A stretch of DNA of 64,000 nucleotides. It comes from Deltaproteobacteria bacterium HGW-Deltaproteobacteria-8. Lineage in GTDB: Bacteria > Desulfobacterota > Desulfovibrionia > Desulfovibrionales > Desulfovibrionaceae. The translations under genes were made by a program, and so were the position numbers. The stretch is taken from assembly GCA_002840405.1 (NCBI GenBank), contig PHAR01000007.1:200271-264270 (forward strand). The letters are read 5' to 3'. Shown piece after piece: positions 31,892-41,035 of this stretch (positions are counted from its first letter, which is position 1; every line of letters starts with the position of its first letter). The notes beneath the pieces were generated by a model. It saw only the letters and a list, made by a program, of their open reading frames with translations. It was not told the DNA's origin and did no database searches.

Positions 31892-33280
31892 GTGCGCCAC
31901 GCCCGCCTCAATCAGAACATCCTTGAGACCGACATCCTCGTGCTCGGCGCGGGCCTGGCCGGCCTTCGCGCGGCCATTGCCGCAGGCTCCTCCGCGCCTG
32001 GCCTGCGCGTGACCCTCGCCAGCCCGCAGCGGCGGCCCTCGGGCTCGTCCTTCGCCAACCGCAACAACGCCCTGGGCATGCAGGCCCCCACCCCGGACCA
32101 GGCCGACGCCTTCACGGCCGAAGCCCTGCGACTGGCCGCGCCCGGCCTGGCCGACCCAACCCTGGTCCGCGCCCTGGCCGAGGACGCCCCGGCCTGCCTG
32201 GACTTCCTGCTGGGCCTGGGCCTCGCCTTCCGCCGCGAGCCGTCCGGCAGCCTTCGGCTGTTTCCAGGGTGTTTCAGCTCCATTCCCCGCGCAGTGGTCT
32301 TCGACGGCCTGGCGCAGGCCCACGCGGCGCTGCTGGCCCAGGCGCGCGGGCTTGGCGTGGAGGTCGTCCACGGCTTCGAGGCTCTGGGCCTGGCGCAGGA
32401 AGAACCCGGCGGCCACGTCAGCGGAGCGCTGCTCTGCGCCCTGCGCAACAGCCCCAAGGGCAGACAGACGTTGAACGTGCGCGCCCGTTGCGTGGTGGCG
32501 GCCCTGGGCGGTCCGGCCCCGCTCTTTGCCCGGCGCATCTGCGGCCCCGGGGGCAGCGGCTTTTCCTACGGACTTTTGGCCAGCGCCGGGGCGCGGCGCG
32601 TCAACACGGAATTCCTGCAATGGTTCTGGGTGGAGGCGGCAAGTCTCGCCTTCGTGAACCCCGGCGAACTGATCTGGCCTTCGCCATTGGCGCCCCTGGC
32701 GGCCGAGCGGCTTCAGCATTGCCCCACCGCCTTTGGCCTGCCCGACGCGGCATTGGACCTCGCGTTGCTCTCCCGCCAGGGGCCGGACGGAATCGTGCGT
32801 GCGGAGCACCGGGAGCGCGGCGCGCTCGACCTCGTCTTGGCAGCCCACGCGGGCAACGGCGGCGCGCTCATCGACGCGCATGGCCGCACCAGCGTGGCCG
32901 GGCTGTATGCCTGCGGCGAGTGCGCCTCGGGCATGCACGGGGCCAACCGCCTGGGCGGGGGCATGGTGCTCTCGGCCCTGGCCTTCGGCGCGCGGGCCGG
33001 GCGGGCCGCTGCGGAAGAGGCCAGCGGCATTGCTTTTGGCGCGCGGCCGGACTGGTGCGCGGCGCCAGGGGCGGACGCCCGGACAGGGCTGTTGCGCTGG
33101 CTCCGGCCGGGCATGCAGCGCTTCGGCCTGCCGGGCGTTGTGCACAGTCCGGCGCGGCAGGGCTTCATGGACCGCCTGCGAACCCTGGTGGCGCATGCGC
33201 AGACGGACCGCCGGGAGCGCCTGCTGGCCCGCTCAGGGCTGGCGGTGCTGGAAGGCTCGGGCCAGACAGGGCAACCCTAG
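31892..33280 (+). CDS. FAD-dependent oxidoreductase related to L-aspartate oxidase/fumarate reductase
   Basis: The 462-aa protein has a dinucleotide fold ILVLGAGLAGLRAAIAAG (about residues 15-33) and the C-terminal FAD motif GLYACGECASGMHGANRLGG followed by MVLSALAFGARAG, both shared by NadB and fumarate reductase flavoproteins. It is shorter than typical NadB. A nadD gene lies 340 bp downstream in convergent orientation, so a role in NAD synthesis is possible. GTG start with AGGAGG upstream. Confidence 0.72.
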   Translation: MRHARLNQNILETDILVLGAGLAGLRAAIAAGSSAPGLRVTLASPQRRPSGSSFANRNNALGMQAPTPDQADAFTAEALRLAAPGLADPTLVRALAEDAPACLDFLLGLGLAFRREPSGSLRLFPGCFSSIPRAVVFDGLAQAHAALLAQARGLGVEVVHGFEALGLAQEEPGGHVSGALLCALRNSPKGRQTLNVRARCVVAALGGPAPLFARRICGPGGSGFSYGLLASAGARRVNTEFLQWFWVEAASLAFVNPGELIWPSPLAPLAAERLQHCPTAFGLPDAALDLALLSRQGPDGIVRAEHRERGALDLVLAAHAGNGGALIDAHGRTSVAGLYACGECASGMHGANRLGGGMVLSALAFGARAGRAAAEEASGIAFGARPDWCAAPGADARTGLLRWLRPGMQRFGLPGVVHSPARQGFMDRLRTLVAHAQTDRRERLLARSGLAVLEGSGQTGQP

Positions 33281-33412
33281 CCCAGTCCTGGTGACCGGAG
33301 CCATGGCAATGGCCTCCGGCGGCCGGGTGGCATGATGCCCCCCGGACCCCCTCATAGGGCCGAGGCCTGGGTGGCGAGGCCTGAGGCTTTGGCTGGGCTG
33401 GCCGCAAACAAT

Positions 33413-33473
33413 GCGCGCGGGTTTTCCGAGCGAAGACGCTCGAAAAGCCCCGCGCGCGGTTGGCCCCTTTTTT
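33413..33473 (+). terminator. terminator of the flavoprotein gene
   Basis: A long stem (GCGCGCGGGTTTTCCGAGCG with CGCTCGAAAAGCCCCGCGCG, one mismatch region) is followed within about 10 bases by TTTTTT. It lies 130 bp past the plus-strand stop. Confidence 0.6.
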
Positions 33474-33517
33474 AAGCGTAGAGACAAAGGCGAAGAGACT
33501 CTCCCCTGCCCCACACA

Positions 33518-33564
33518 CGCCGAAAGGGCTGTTTCAGGAGGAACCTGAAACAGCCCTTTCGGCG
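33518..33564. other. 21-bp perfect inverted repeat in the convergent gap before nadD
   Basis: CGCCGAAAGGGCTGTTTCAG (plus one G) pairs perfectly with its complement around a 5-base loop (AGGAA). It lies 57 bp from the nadD stop and could terminate nadD on the minus strand, but no T tract follows on either side. The rest of the 340-bp gap (33281-33620) shows GC-rich repeats and no gene. Confidence 0.65.
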
Positions 33565-33620
33565 CAATGGGGGGGGTCTGGGGGGCCTCAGGCCCCACAG
33601 CCGCCGGAGGCATATTCTCT

Positions 33621-34289
33621 TCAGCTCTCTGCGCGCTGGCCCCAGGCCTGTTCGTAGGCCGAGCCGCCACGTTCGAGGATCTCCTCGGCCGCGCCGGGCA
33701 CCAGCATGGCCAGGCTGCGCCGTTCGCACCAGCGCTTGCGGATGTCGGTGGAGGAGATCTCCAGCACGGGCATGGCCACGATGAAGAGGTTGGTGCCGGA
33801 GGCGAAGCGCATGTGGCCGAAACCGGAGCGCTCCATGCCGGGCCAGGTGGCCTCGGCAAAGGCCTTGACGCTCTCGTTGTCCGCGCCTGGCCGCAGCACC
33901 ACAACCAGGGAGCACAGGTGCGGAATCTCCAGGCCACGGCGCCATTTGGGCAGGGCCAGGAAGGACTCGCTGCCCATGATGAAGTGGAGCTCGTCCCCGG
34001 GCATCTTTTCGCGCAGGGCGGTGAGGGTGTCCACGGAGTAGGACGGGCCGGTGCGCGAGCCTTCCAGCCCGCTGGCCGAGAGTCCGGTCACGCCGCGCAC
34101 GGCCAGTTCCACCAGCCGCAGGCGGTGGGCGAAGGGCAGCATGCCCTCGGAGGGCTTGTGCGGGGGCTCGCCCGCAGGCATGAGCAGCACGCGCTCCAGG
34201 CCCACGATCTCGCGGACCTCCACGGCCATGCGCATGTGTCCGGCATGAATGGGGTTGAAGCTGCCCCCCAGGATTCCGATCTTGGCCAT
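33621..34289 (-). CDS. nadD: nicotinate-nucleotide adenylyltransferase
   Basis: The 222-aa protein has the NadD signatures KIGILGGSFNPIHAGHMRMA (with the HxGH nucleotidyltransferase motif), LLMPAGEPPHK, LHFIMGSESFLALPKW and the C-terminal ISSTDIRKRW motif. It makes deamido-NAD from nicotinate mononucleotide and ATP. It is downstream of proA on the minus strand, a common neighbour pair. Confidence 0.93.
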   Translation of the reverse strand: MAKIGILGGSFNPIHAGHMRMAVEVREIVGLERVLLMPAGEPPHKPSEGMLPFAHRLRLVELAVRGVTGLSASGLEGSRTGPSYSVDTLTALREKMPGDELHFIMGSESFLALPKWRRGLEIPHLCSLVVVLRPGADNESVKAFAEATWPGMERSGFGHMRFASGTNLFIVAMPVLEISSTDIRKRWCERRSLAMLVPGAAEEILERGGSAYEQAWGQRAES

Positions 34290-34392
34290 GATGCCTGTAT
34301 CCTTTTTCTGTCTGCCCGGAATGTGCGCAAATAAACCACTAGCCGAGCAGGGCCGGGGCGCTGGATTTATCTCTGTCGACCTGCTGACGAAA

Positions 34393-35652
34393 CTACTCCC
34401 TGATCTGGCCCTGGCCCAGGACCACGAACTTGGCGCTGGTGAGCTCGCGCACGCCCATGGGGCCGTATGCGTGGAGCTTGGTGGTGGAGATGCCGACCTC
34501 GGCCCCCAGGCCCAGCTCGCCGCCGTCGTTCAGGCGCGTGGAGGCGTTCACCGCCACCATGCTGGCGTCGGCCTCGCGGGTGAAGCGCATGGCGTTGGCA
34601 TGGCTCTCGGTCAGGATGACCTCGGTGTGGTTGGAGCCGTATTGGGCGATGTGCGTGAGCGCCTCGTCCAGGTCGGCCACGACCTTCACGGCCAGCGTCA
34701 GGCCCAGGAACTCGAAGCCCCAGTCGGCCTTGGTGGCAAGCTTTGCCGTCTTGCCCATAAGGGGCAGGGAGGTCTTGCAGCAGCGGAACCCCACCCCGGC
34801 ATCGCCGAGCTTCCTGGCCACCTTGGGCAAAAGCTTCTTGGCCACGGCCTGGTGCACCAGCAGGCACTCCAGGGAATTGCAGGTGCCGGGACGCTGGACC
34901 TTGGCATTGTGGATGATGACCACGGCGCGCTCCAGGTCGGCGCTGGCGTCCACAAAGGTGTGGCACACGCCCTTGTAGTGCTTGAGCACAGGCATGGAGG
35001 CCTGCTCCACCACGGCGCGGATGAGGCCTTCGCCGCCGCGCGGGATGACCACGTCGATGTACTCGTCGAGCTTCAAGAGCGCGGACACGGCCTCGCGGTC
35101 CGTGGTGGGCGGCACCTGCACGCAGCCCTTGGGCAGGCCTGCGGCCGTGAGGGCCTGGTGGATGATTTTGGTCAGGGCCTTGATGGAGTGGAAGGCCTCG
35201 CTGCCGCCGCGCAGGATGGCCGCGTTGCCGCTCTTGATGCAGAGCACGGCCGCGTCCACTGCAGCGTTGGGCCGGGACTCGAAGATCATGGCCACCACGC
35301 CGAGCGGCACGCGCATGCGGCCCACGAGCATGCCGTTGGGGCGCTTCTTCATGGACTCGATCTCGCCCACAGGGTCGCTCATGGCCGCCACCTCTCGGCA
35401 GCCCTGGACCATGGCGTCCAGCACGCCCTGGCTGATGGTCAGGCGGTCGAGCTTGGCGTCGTCCAGGCCGTTTTTGCGCGCGGCGTCCAGGTCCTTCTTG
35501 TTGGCGGCGAAGATGGCTGCGGCGCCCTGGCCGAGGAGATCAGCCATGTTCAGAAGGGCCTGTTGGCGGGCGCTGCCTTCGGCGCTGGCCAGCTTGCGCG
35601 AGGCGTCCTTGGCGTCCTTGGCGATTGTGCGCATCTGGGCGGCGATGGTCAT
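34393..35652 (-). CDS. proA: gamma-glutamyl phosphate reductase
   Basis: The 419-aa protein is a full-length ProA of the aldehyde dehydrogenase superfamily: PLGVVAMIFESRPNAAVDAA, GNAAILRGGSEAFHSIKAL, and PGTCNSLECLLVHQAVAKKL holding the catalytic cysteine. It makes glutamate semialdehyde in proline synthesis. AAGGAG precedes the ATG. A 103-bp gap leads to nadD. Confidence 0.95.
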   Translation of the reverse strand: MTIAAQMRTIAKDAKDASRKLASAEGSARQQALLNMADLLGQGAAAIFAANKKDLDAARKNGLDDAKLDRLTISQGVLDAMVQGCREVAAMSDPVGEIESMKKRPNGMLVGRMRVPLGVVAMIFESRPNAAVDAAVLCIKSGNAAILRGGSEAFHSIKALTKIIHQALTAAGLPKGCVQVPPTTDREAVSALLKLDEYIDVVIPRGGEGLIRAVVEQASMPVLKHYKGVCHTFVDASADLERAVVIIHNAKVQRPGTCNSLECLLVHQAVAKKLLPKVARKLGDAGVGFRCCKTSLPLMGKTAKLATKADWGFEFLGLTLAVKVVADLDEALTHIAQYGSNHTEVILTESHANAMRFTREADASMVAVNASTRLNDGGELGLGAEVGISTTKLHAYGPMGVRELTSAKFVVLGQGQIRE

Positions 35653-35901
35653 GGCCTGGCTCCTTGTTACTGGACGTCTTGACGTTGGCGTCGAAAGGCA
35701 TGCTGCCAGGGGTTCGCCACAGGCCCCGCCCGGCGTGTTTCCGCCTCATGCTCCAACCTTTTTGCCTACCCTCACAGCCCGCCCAAGTCAATATTACCAG
35801 GAATAGCTCCCTGCTGGCACCACCCCCCCGCGCACAACCTACTGTTTTTCCAATTCATTGGAATGCAACGCACAAAATGTCGGGTGGGGGTATCTTCCCC
35901 T

Positions 35902-35930
35902 TTGACCTGTTTGACATTTTTGCGTAAACA
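35902..35930 (+). promoter_or_regulatory. candidate sigma-70 promoter for the TPR-iorAB operon
   Basis: TTGACC (35902-35907) and TAAACA (35925-35930) are spaced 17 bp, 75 bp before the start codon at 36005. This AT-rich island is the only promoter-like site I see in the 352-bp divergent gap between proA and the TPR gene; the rest of the gap shows no gene. Confidence 0.4.
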
Positions 35931-36004
35931 TTTTTCGCCCGAACGCGGACGTGGACGGGACGACCATGAACGCAAGCCAACGCGCCTGTAAGGAGTTTCC
36001 CCGC

Positions 36005-36703
36005 ATGGAAGACAAGAAAGACCAGGCCCCGGCGCAGGACGCTGTCAACCCCGGTGTCATTGAGCAGCTTGAGCAGGAGATGCACAAGGCCGCGCCCGAC
36101 AACACCGCGCAGCGGCTCCTCGACTTCCTGGTGAACAACCTGAAATCCATCGCTGCCGGCTGCGGCGTGATCATCCTGGCCGTGGCCGTCTACGCAGGCG
36201 TGAACCACTGGCGCGGACGCCAGGCCGCCAAGGCCGCAGACGTCCTGGGCGTCATCCTCATCCAGAAGACCGAGCCCAAGGCCCGCGTGGACGCCCTGGA
36301 GGCCTTCCTGAAGGACGCGCCCGGCTCACTGCGGCCCACCGCGCTGCTCGAACTGGCCGCCAGCGCCATGGTCAGCAAGCAGTATGACAAGGCGAGCACG
36401 GCCTGGGCTGAGCTGGAAGGCTCGTCCGACGCCAACCTGAAGGTCGTCGCGGGCATCGGCCACGCCAAGAGCCTGCTCATGTCGGGCAAGGCCCCCGAGG
36501 CCCTGACCCTGCTCCAGGCCCTCAAGACCAAGTCTCCCGCCGCCTACGACCTGCCCATCACCCGGCAGCTGGCCGTGGCCGCCGAGGAGGCCGGGAACAA
36601 GAAGGCCGCCCTGGACGCCTACACCGAGTTGGCCACCAAGGCCGATGGCGCGAGCAAGCCCTACTTCGAATTCAAGGCCAACCAGCTCAAGGCGAAGAGC
36701 TAG
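36005..36703 (+). CDS. membrane-anchored TPR protein (YfgM-like)
   Basis: The 232-aa protein has a soluble N terminus, one membrane segment (SIAAGCGVIILAVAVYAGVN, about residues 48-67), and an extracytoplasmic helical repeat region with TPR-like character (ALLELAASAMVSKQYDKAST; AVAAEEAGNKKAALDAYTEL). This is the YfgM/TPR-21 layout. The start at 36005 has AAGGAG 8 bases upstream; an in-frame ATG 18 codons earlier lacks one. It precedes iorA by 15 bp. Confidence 0.72.
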   Translation: MEDKKDQAPAQDAVNPGVIEQLEQEMHKAAPDNTAQRLLDFLVNNLKSIAAGCGVIILAVAVYAGVNHWRGRQAAKAADVLGVILIQKTEPKARVDALEAFLKDAPGSLRPTALLELAASAMVSKQYDKASTAWAELEGSSDANLKVVAGIGHAKSLLMSGKAPEALTLLQALKTKSPAAYDLPITRQLAVAAEEAGNKKAALDAYTELATKADGASKPYFEFKANQLKAKS

Positions 36704-36718
36704 AAGGACACCCCCCGC

Positions 36719-38587
36719 ATGGCAAGCCCCCTGATCTCCGGAACTCCTGGCCAGACGCACCTGCTCCTCGGCAACGAGGCCATCGTGCGCGGAGCCGTGG
36801 AGGCTGGCATCCAGTTCATCAGCTGCTATCCCGGCACCCCCTCCTCCGAGGTGCCGGACACCTTCTTCAGGCTCTCCCCCGAGGCCTCCTACACCTTCGA
36901 GTACTCCGTGAACGAGAAGGTGGCCATGGAGGTCGGCGGCGGCGCGACCCTAGCCGGGGCGTTGACCCTGGTGACCATGAAGCACGTGGGCGTCAATGTC
37001 GCCGCTGACCCGCTCCTGACCATGACCTACACCGGCACGCCCGGCGGGCTCGTGCTGCTCTCGGCCGACGACCCCGGCTGCCATTCCAGCCAGAACGAGC
37101 AGGACAACCGCATCTACGCCCGCCTGGCCGGGCTGCCCTGCCTGGAGCCCGCTACGGCCCAGGAGGCCAAGGACATGACCGTCGCCGCGCTCACGCTCTC
37201 GCGCGAGCTCGGCACCCCGGTGCTGTTGCGCACCACCACCCGCGTGAACCACCTGCGCGGCCCGGTGACGCTTGCCGACCCCTTGGTGCTGCCCGCACCC
37301 GCAGGCTTCCAGAAGAACCCCTCGCGCTTCGTGCCCATCCCGGCCTTTGCCCGGCCCATGCACCTGCGCCTGCTGGACCTCCTGGAGAAGCTGCGCGGCC
37401 TGGCCGAGGTCTCGCCCTTCAACACCGTGTCCGGCGCGGGCAAAGTCGGCGTTGTGGCCTCGGGCATCAGCCGAGCCTACCTCTCCGACGCCCTGCTGGA
37501 GGACGACCTCACCGGCAAGGTCAAGGTCCTGGACCTGGGCTTCAGCTCTCCGCTGCCGGAGAAGCTCCTCGAAGCGTTCATGACCGGCCTGTCCACCCTG
37601 CTCGTGCTCGAAGAGCTGGAGCCGGTGCTGGAGACCGAGATCCGCGCCCTGGCCCAGCGCCTGGGCCTGACCCTGACCATCCTGGGCAAGACGCCCGGCC
37701 CGCTGCCCCGCTTTGGGGAATTCAGCGTGGGCATGGTGGCTGCGGCCCTGCGCACCGCGCTGGGCCTGCCCGCAGTCGCCACGCCGGCCTGCACCGCCGA
37801 GCAAAGCGCCTGCGGCCCGCTGGCCAACCGCCCGCCCAACCTCTGCGCCGGGTGCCCGCACCGCGCCGCCTACGTGGCCGTGCGCAAAGTTTACGGCGAC
37901 AACGCCATCTACTCCTCGGACATCGGCTGCTACACGCTGGGCATCCTGCCGCCGCTTCGGGCTGCGGACTTCCTCTTGTGCATGGGCTCAAGCATCTCCG
38001 CCGGGTCCGGCGTCGCAAAGGCTGCGGGGCAGGACGTGGTCGCCTTCATCGGCGACTCCACCTTCTTCCACTCCGGCATCACCGGCCTGGTGAACGCCCT
38101 GTTCAACCGGCACAACCTGCTGGTCTGCATCCTGGACAACCGCACCACGGCCATGACCGGACACCAGCCCAACCCCGGGGTGGACAAGACCGCCATCGGC
38201 GACAACCCGGTGCGCGTAGACATCGAGAAGCTGCTGCGCGGCCTGGGCATCGAGCACTTCCGCAAGGTCAACCCGCTGAACCACAAGGCCACGCTCAAGG
38301 CCATCGAGGAACTGAAGGTCCTGACTGGCGTGCGCGTGCTGCTGGCCGAGGAGCCCTGCCCGCTCTTCGCCCGGCGCTCCCTGGGCCAGAAACGTAACCA
38401 GGTGGCCTACGTGGCCGAGGGTTGCGGCGAAAAGGGCGAGTGCAACAACTGCCTGGATACCCTGGCCTGCCCGGCCTTCTATAAGAAGGACGGCAAGGTG
38501 GCCATCGACCCGCTGCTCTGCTCCGGCTGCATGCTCTGCCTGCAGCTCTGTCCGAACATCAAGGCCCGCAAGGGGGACACCAAATGA
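36719..38587 (+). CDS. iorA: indolepyruvate:ferredoxin oxidoreductase, alpha subunit
   Basis: The 622-aa protein has an N-terminal pyrimidine-binding domain (LLLGNEAIVRGAVEAGIQFI, SCYPGTPSSEVPDTF), a TPP domain with CAGCPHRAAYVAVRKVYGDN and DIGCYTLGILPP and GDSTFFHSGITGLVNALFN, and a C-terminal ferredoxin domain with CGEKGECNNC and CSGCMLCLQLCPN. It oxidises aryl pyruvates to aryl acetyl-CoA and reduces ferredoxin. The stop overlaps iorB by 4 bp. Confidence 0.93.
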   Translation: MASPLISGTPGQTHLLLGNEAIVRGAVEAGIQFISCYPGTPSSEVPDTFFRLSPEASYTFEYSVNEKVAMEVGGGATLAGALTLVTMKHVGVNVAADPLLTMTYTGTPGGLVLLSADDPGCHSSQNEQDNRIYARLAGLPCLEPATAQEAKDMTVAALTLSRELGTPVLLRTTTRVNHLRGPVTLADPLVLPAPAGFQKNPSRFVPIPAFARPMHLRLLDLLEKLRGLAEVSPFNTVSGAGKVGVVASGISRAYLSDALLEDDLTGKVKVLDLGFSSPLPEKLLEAFMTGLSTLLVLEELEPVLETEIRALAQRLGLTLTILGKTPGPLPRFGEFSVGMVAAALRTALGLPAVATPACTAEQSACGPLANRPPNLCAGCPHRAAYVAVRKVYGDNAIYSSDIGCYTLGILPPLRAADFLLCMGSSISAGSGVAKAAGQDVVAFIGDSTFFHSGITGLVNALFNRHNLLVCILDNRTTAMTGHQPNPGVDKTAIGDNPVRVDIEKLLRGLGIEHFRKVNPLNHKATLKAIEELKVLTGVRVLLAEEPCPLFARRSLGQKRNQVAYVAEGCGEKGECNNCLDTLACPAFYKKDGKVAIDPLLCSGCMLCLQLCPNIKARKGDTK

Positions 38588-39183
38588 GCGCCCTTCAGCA
38601 GCCCCGTCTGCGCATCTTCATGACCGGCGTGGGCGGACAGGGCACCCTCACGGCCACCACGCTGCTCGCCCGCGCAGCCCTGGCAGCGGGCCTGCCCGTC
38701 ACCTCTGGCGAGATCCACGGCATGGCCCAGCGCGGCGGCGTGGTCGAGTCGACCCTGCTCATCGGCTACAAGAGCCCCAAGATCGGCCCGGGCGAGGCCG
38801 ACATCCTCCTCGGCTTCGAGCCGCTGGAGACCCTGCGTGCCCTGCCCTATCTCAAGCCCGGCGGAATGGTGCTCTCCAGCACCGAGTATTTGGCGCCGCT
38901 CTCCGTGGCCTGCGGCCGCGAGGACAACCCAGACATCGAGACCATCAAGGCCAGGGTCGGCGTCTGCGCTGGCACGGCCCGCTTCCTGCCCTGCCGCAGC
39001 CTGGGCCTCCAGGCCGGGGCGGTGCAGAGCGGCAACATCGCCCTTTTGGGAGCGTTGTGCGCCCTGGGCGCGCTCCCCTTCGGCGTGGACATCCTGGCCG
39101 ACACCGTGCGCGCCACCATGAAGCCCAAGATCGCGGACGTGAACCTGAAGGCCCTGGAACTGGGAGCCGCGTACCTGGCCTAA
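38584..39183 (+). CDS. iorB: indolepyruvate:ferredoxin oxidoreductase, beta subunit
   Basis: The 199-aa protein carries the gamma-domain signatures IFMTGVGGQGTLTATTLLAR and EIHGMAQRGGVVESTLLIG of the IorB/2-oxoacid oxidoreductase family. It forms the CoA-dependent complex with IorA, with which it is translationally coupled. A sigma-54 activator gene follows 27 bp downstream on the same strand. Confidence 0.92.
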   Translation: MSALQQPRLRIFMTGVGGQGTLTATTLLARAALAAGLPVTSGEIHGMAQRGGVVESTLLIGYKSPKIGPGEADILLGFEPLETLRALPYLKPGGMVLSSTEYLAPLSVACGREDNPDIETIKARVGVCAGTARFLPCRSLGLQAGAVQSGNIALLGALCALGALPFGVDILADTVRATMKPKIADVNLKALELGAAYLA

Positions 39184-39210
39184 GGCCGCGCGCGCTAAAG
39201 AGGAAGCCCG

Positions 39211-40782
39211 ATGCCGAAATATGAGGCGCTGTGTCCCGGTCCGGAAGGACTGCTGGGGTCGCTCAGGATCATACTGAGGGAGCTCTCCCCTGGCTCGCCC
39301 CTGGACGAGAGCCTGGGCGGCCTGCTCAAGGCCCTGTCACAGCAGATGGGCTACGTCCGCGTGTTTCTGGCCATCATGGACCCGGAATCCGAGAACCTGC
39401 GGCTCTCCCTGGCCCACAGCCCGACCCGCTCCATCCCGGCCACCTACGCGCCCGGAAAAGGCGTGGTCGGCCAGGTCTACGAGACCGGCAAGCCCATCAT
39501 CGTGCCCCGGCTCTCCGAACACGGCGAGTTTTTGAACAAGGCCTTTGGCCGCAGCCAGGAAGAGCTGGAGAGCCTGGCCTTCCTGTCCGTGCCCGTGGTC
39601 AGCACCCGGCGCGGCGGCCAGGAGGTCCTGGGCGCGCTCTCCGCCGACCTGCCCGTGCAGCCCGACGAGGTCCTGCAGCGGCACCGCGAATTTCTGGAAG
39701 TCGTGGCCGACCTCATCGCCAACCAGGTGGCCCAGCTGCAGGAAGAGATGGCCCTGCACAAGCACCTCATGGCCCAGGGCATGGTCCCGGCGGGCATGGA
39801 CGCGGCCCCGCCCAAGGACTTCGTGGCCGCCAGCAAGAGCATGCGCGTGGTGCTGCGCCAGGGCAGGCAAGTGGCCCCCAGCCGGGCCACGGTGCTTTTG
39901 CGCGGCGAGTCCGGCACGGGCAAGGAGCTTTTGGCCGAGGCCATCCACCAGGGCAGCCCGCGCCACGACAAGCCGCTGATCAAGCTCAACTGCGCGGCCC
40001 TGCCCTCAGAGCTGGTGGAGAGCGAGCTCTTTGGCCACCAGAAGGGCGCATTCACCGGCGCGGTGCAGACCAAGCGCGGCCTGTTCGAGGTGGCCCACAG
40101 CGGCACCCTGTTCCTGGACGAGATCGGCGAGCTCTCCCTCGACGCGCAGGCCAAGGTGCTGCGCGCCATCCAGGAGAAGGAGATCCAGCGCGTGGGCGGC
40201 GAGCAGACCTTGAGCGTCGATGTGCGGCTCATCTGCGCCACGCACCAGAACCTGGAGGAGCTGCTGACCCGGGGCGGCTTCCGCGAGGACCTGTTCTACC
40301 GCATCAACGTCTTCCCCATTTTCATCCCGGCCCTGCGCGAACGGCGCGAGGACATCCTGCCCCTGGCCGAGCACTTCCTGGGCGACTTCGCCAAGGAGTA
40401 CGGCAAGAGCATCAAGCGCATCAGCACCCCGGCCATCGAGCTTTTGACCATGTACCATTGGCCGGGCAACGTGCGCGAGCTGCGCAACTGCCTGGAGCGC
40501 GCCGTGCTCTTGTGCGAGGAGGAGGTCATCCGCACCTACCACCTGCCGCCCACGCTCCAGACTGCGGACTCCTCGGCCACGGGCATAAACCTGTCCTTTG
40601 GCGAGGCCGTGGCCAAGTTCGAGCAGGAGCTGCTGGTCGACTCCCTCAAGAAGACGCGCGGCAACATGCTGCAAAGCGCGCGCGACCTGCGAGTGAGCTA
40701 CCGCATCATCAACTACAAGGTGAAGAAGTACGCCCTCGACGTGAAGCGCTTCTCCGGCGTCAAGCCCAAGCGCAAGAAATAG
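39211..40782 (+). CDS. sigma-54-dependent activator with N-terminal GAF domain (NifA type)
   Basis: The 523-aa protein has a GAF sensor (about residues 20-175), an AAA+ domain with Walker A GESGTGKE, the sigma-54 contact loop GAFTGA and Walker B LFLDEIGE, and a C-terminal Fis-type helix-turn-helix (about 475-510). There is no receiver domain, so it should respond to a small ligand or a partner protein through the GAF domain. It lies directly after iorAB and 253 bp before the Hyf-like operon; either could be a target. I found no convincing -24/-12 site in the 40783-41035 gap. Confidence 0.9.
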   Translation: MPKYEALCPGPEGLLGSLRIILRELSPGSPLDESLGGLLKALSQQMGYVRVFLAIMDPESENLRLSLAHSPTRSIPATYAPGKGVVGQVYETGKPIIVPRLSEHGEFLNKAFGRSQEELESLAFLSVPVVSTRRGGQEVLGALSADLPVQPDEVLQRHREFLEVVADLIANQVAQLQEEMALHKHLMAQGMVPAGMDAAPPKDFVAASKSMRVVLRQGRQVAPSRATVLLRGESGTGKELLAEAIHQGSPRHDKPLIKLNCAALPSELVESELFGHQKGAFTGAVQTKRGLFEVAHSGTLFLDEIGELSLDAQAKVLRAIQEKEIQRVGGEQTLSVDVRLICATHQNLEELLTRGGFREDLFYRINVFPIFIPALRERREDILPLAEHFLGDFAKEYGKSIKRISTPAIELLTMYHWPGNVRELRNCLERAVLLCEEEVIRTYHLPPTLQTADSSATGINLSFGEAVAKFEQELLVDSLKKTRGNMLQSARDLRVSYRIINYKVKKYALDVKRFSGVKPKRKK

Positions 40783-41035
40783 CCTGCCCTGCGCTGGCGG
40801 TCTGTCCTGGCCGCCAGCGCCTCCTTTCCGGAAAGCCCCCGTCACCCCTGCCACGCCCACGAGGCAGCGCCCAGTCCTTTGTTCCCATCCTGCCGGAAAT
40901 TGAATCCTTCCAGTTGATTATTGCGCGCATCCGTCATAACATCGCTTTGGGACAAGATAAGTGAGTGGTCAAAAATGGGCGGCGCTACCTTCTTTTTTGT
41001 GAACGCGCGCCGCTGCCTCGAACAAGGGGGCGTCC

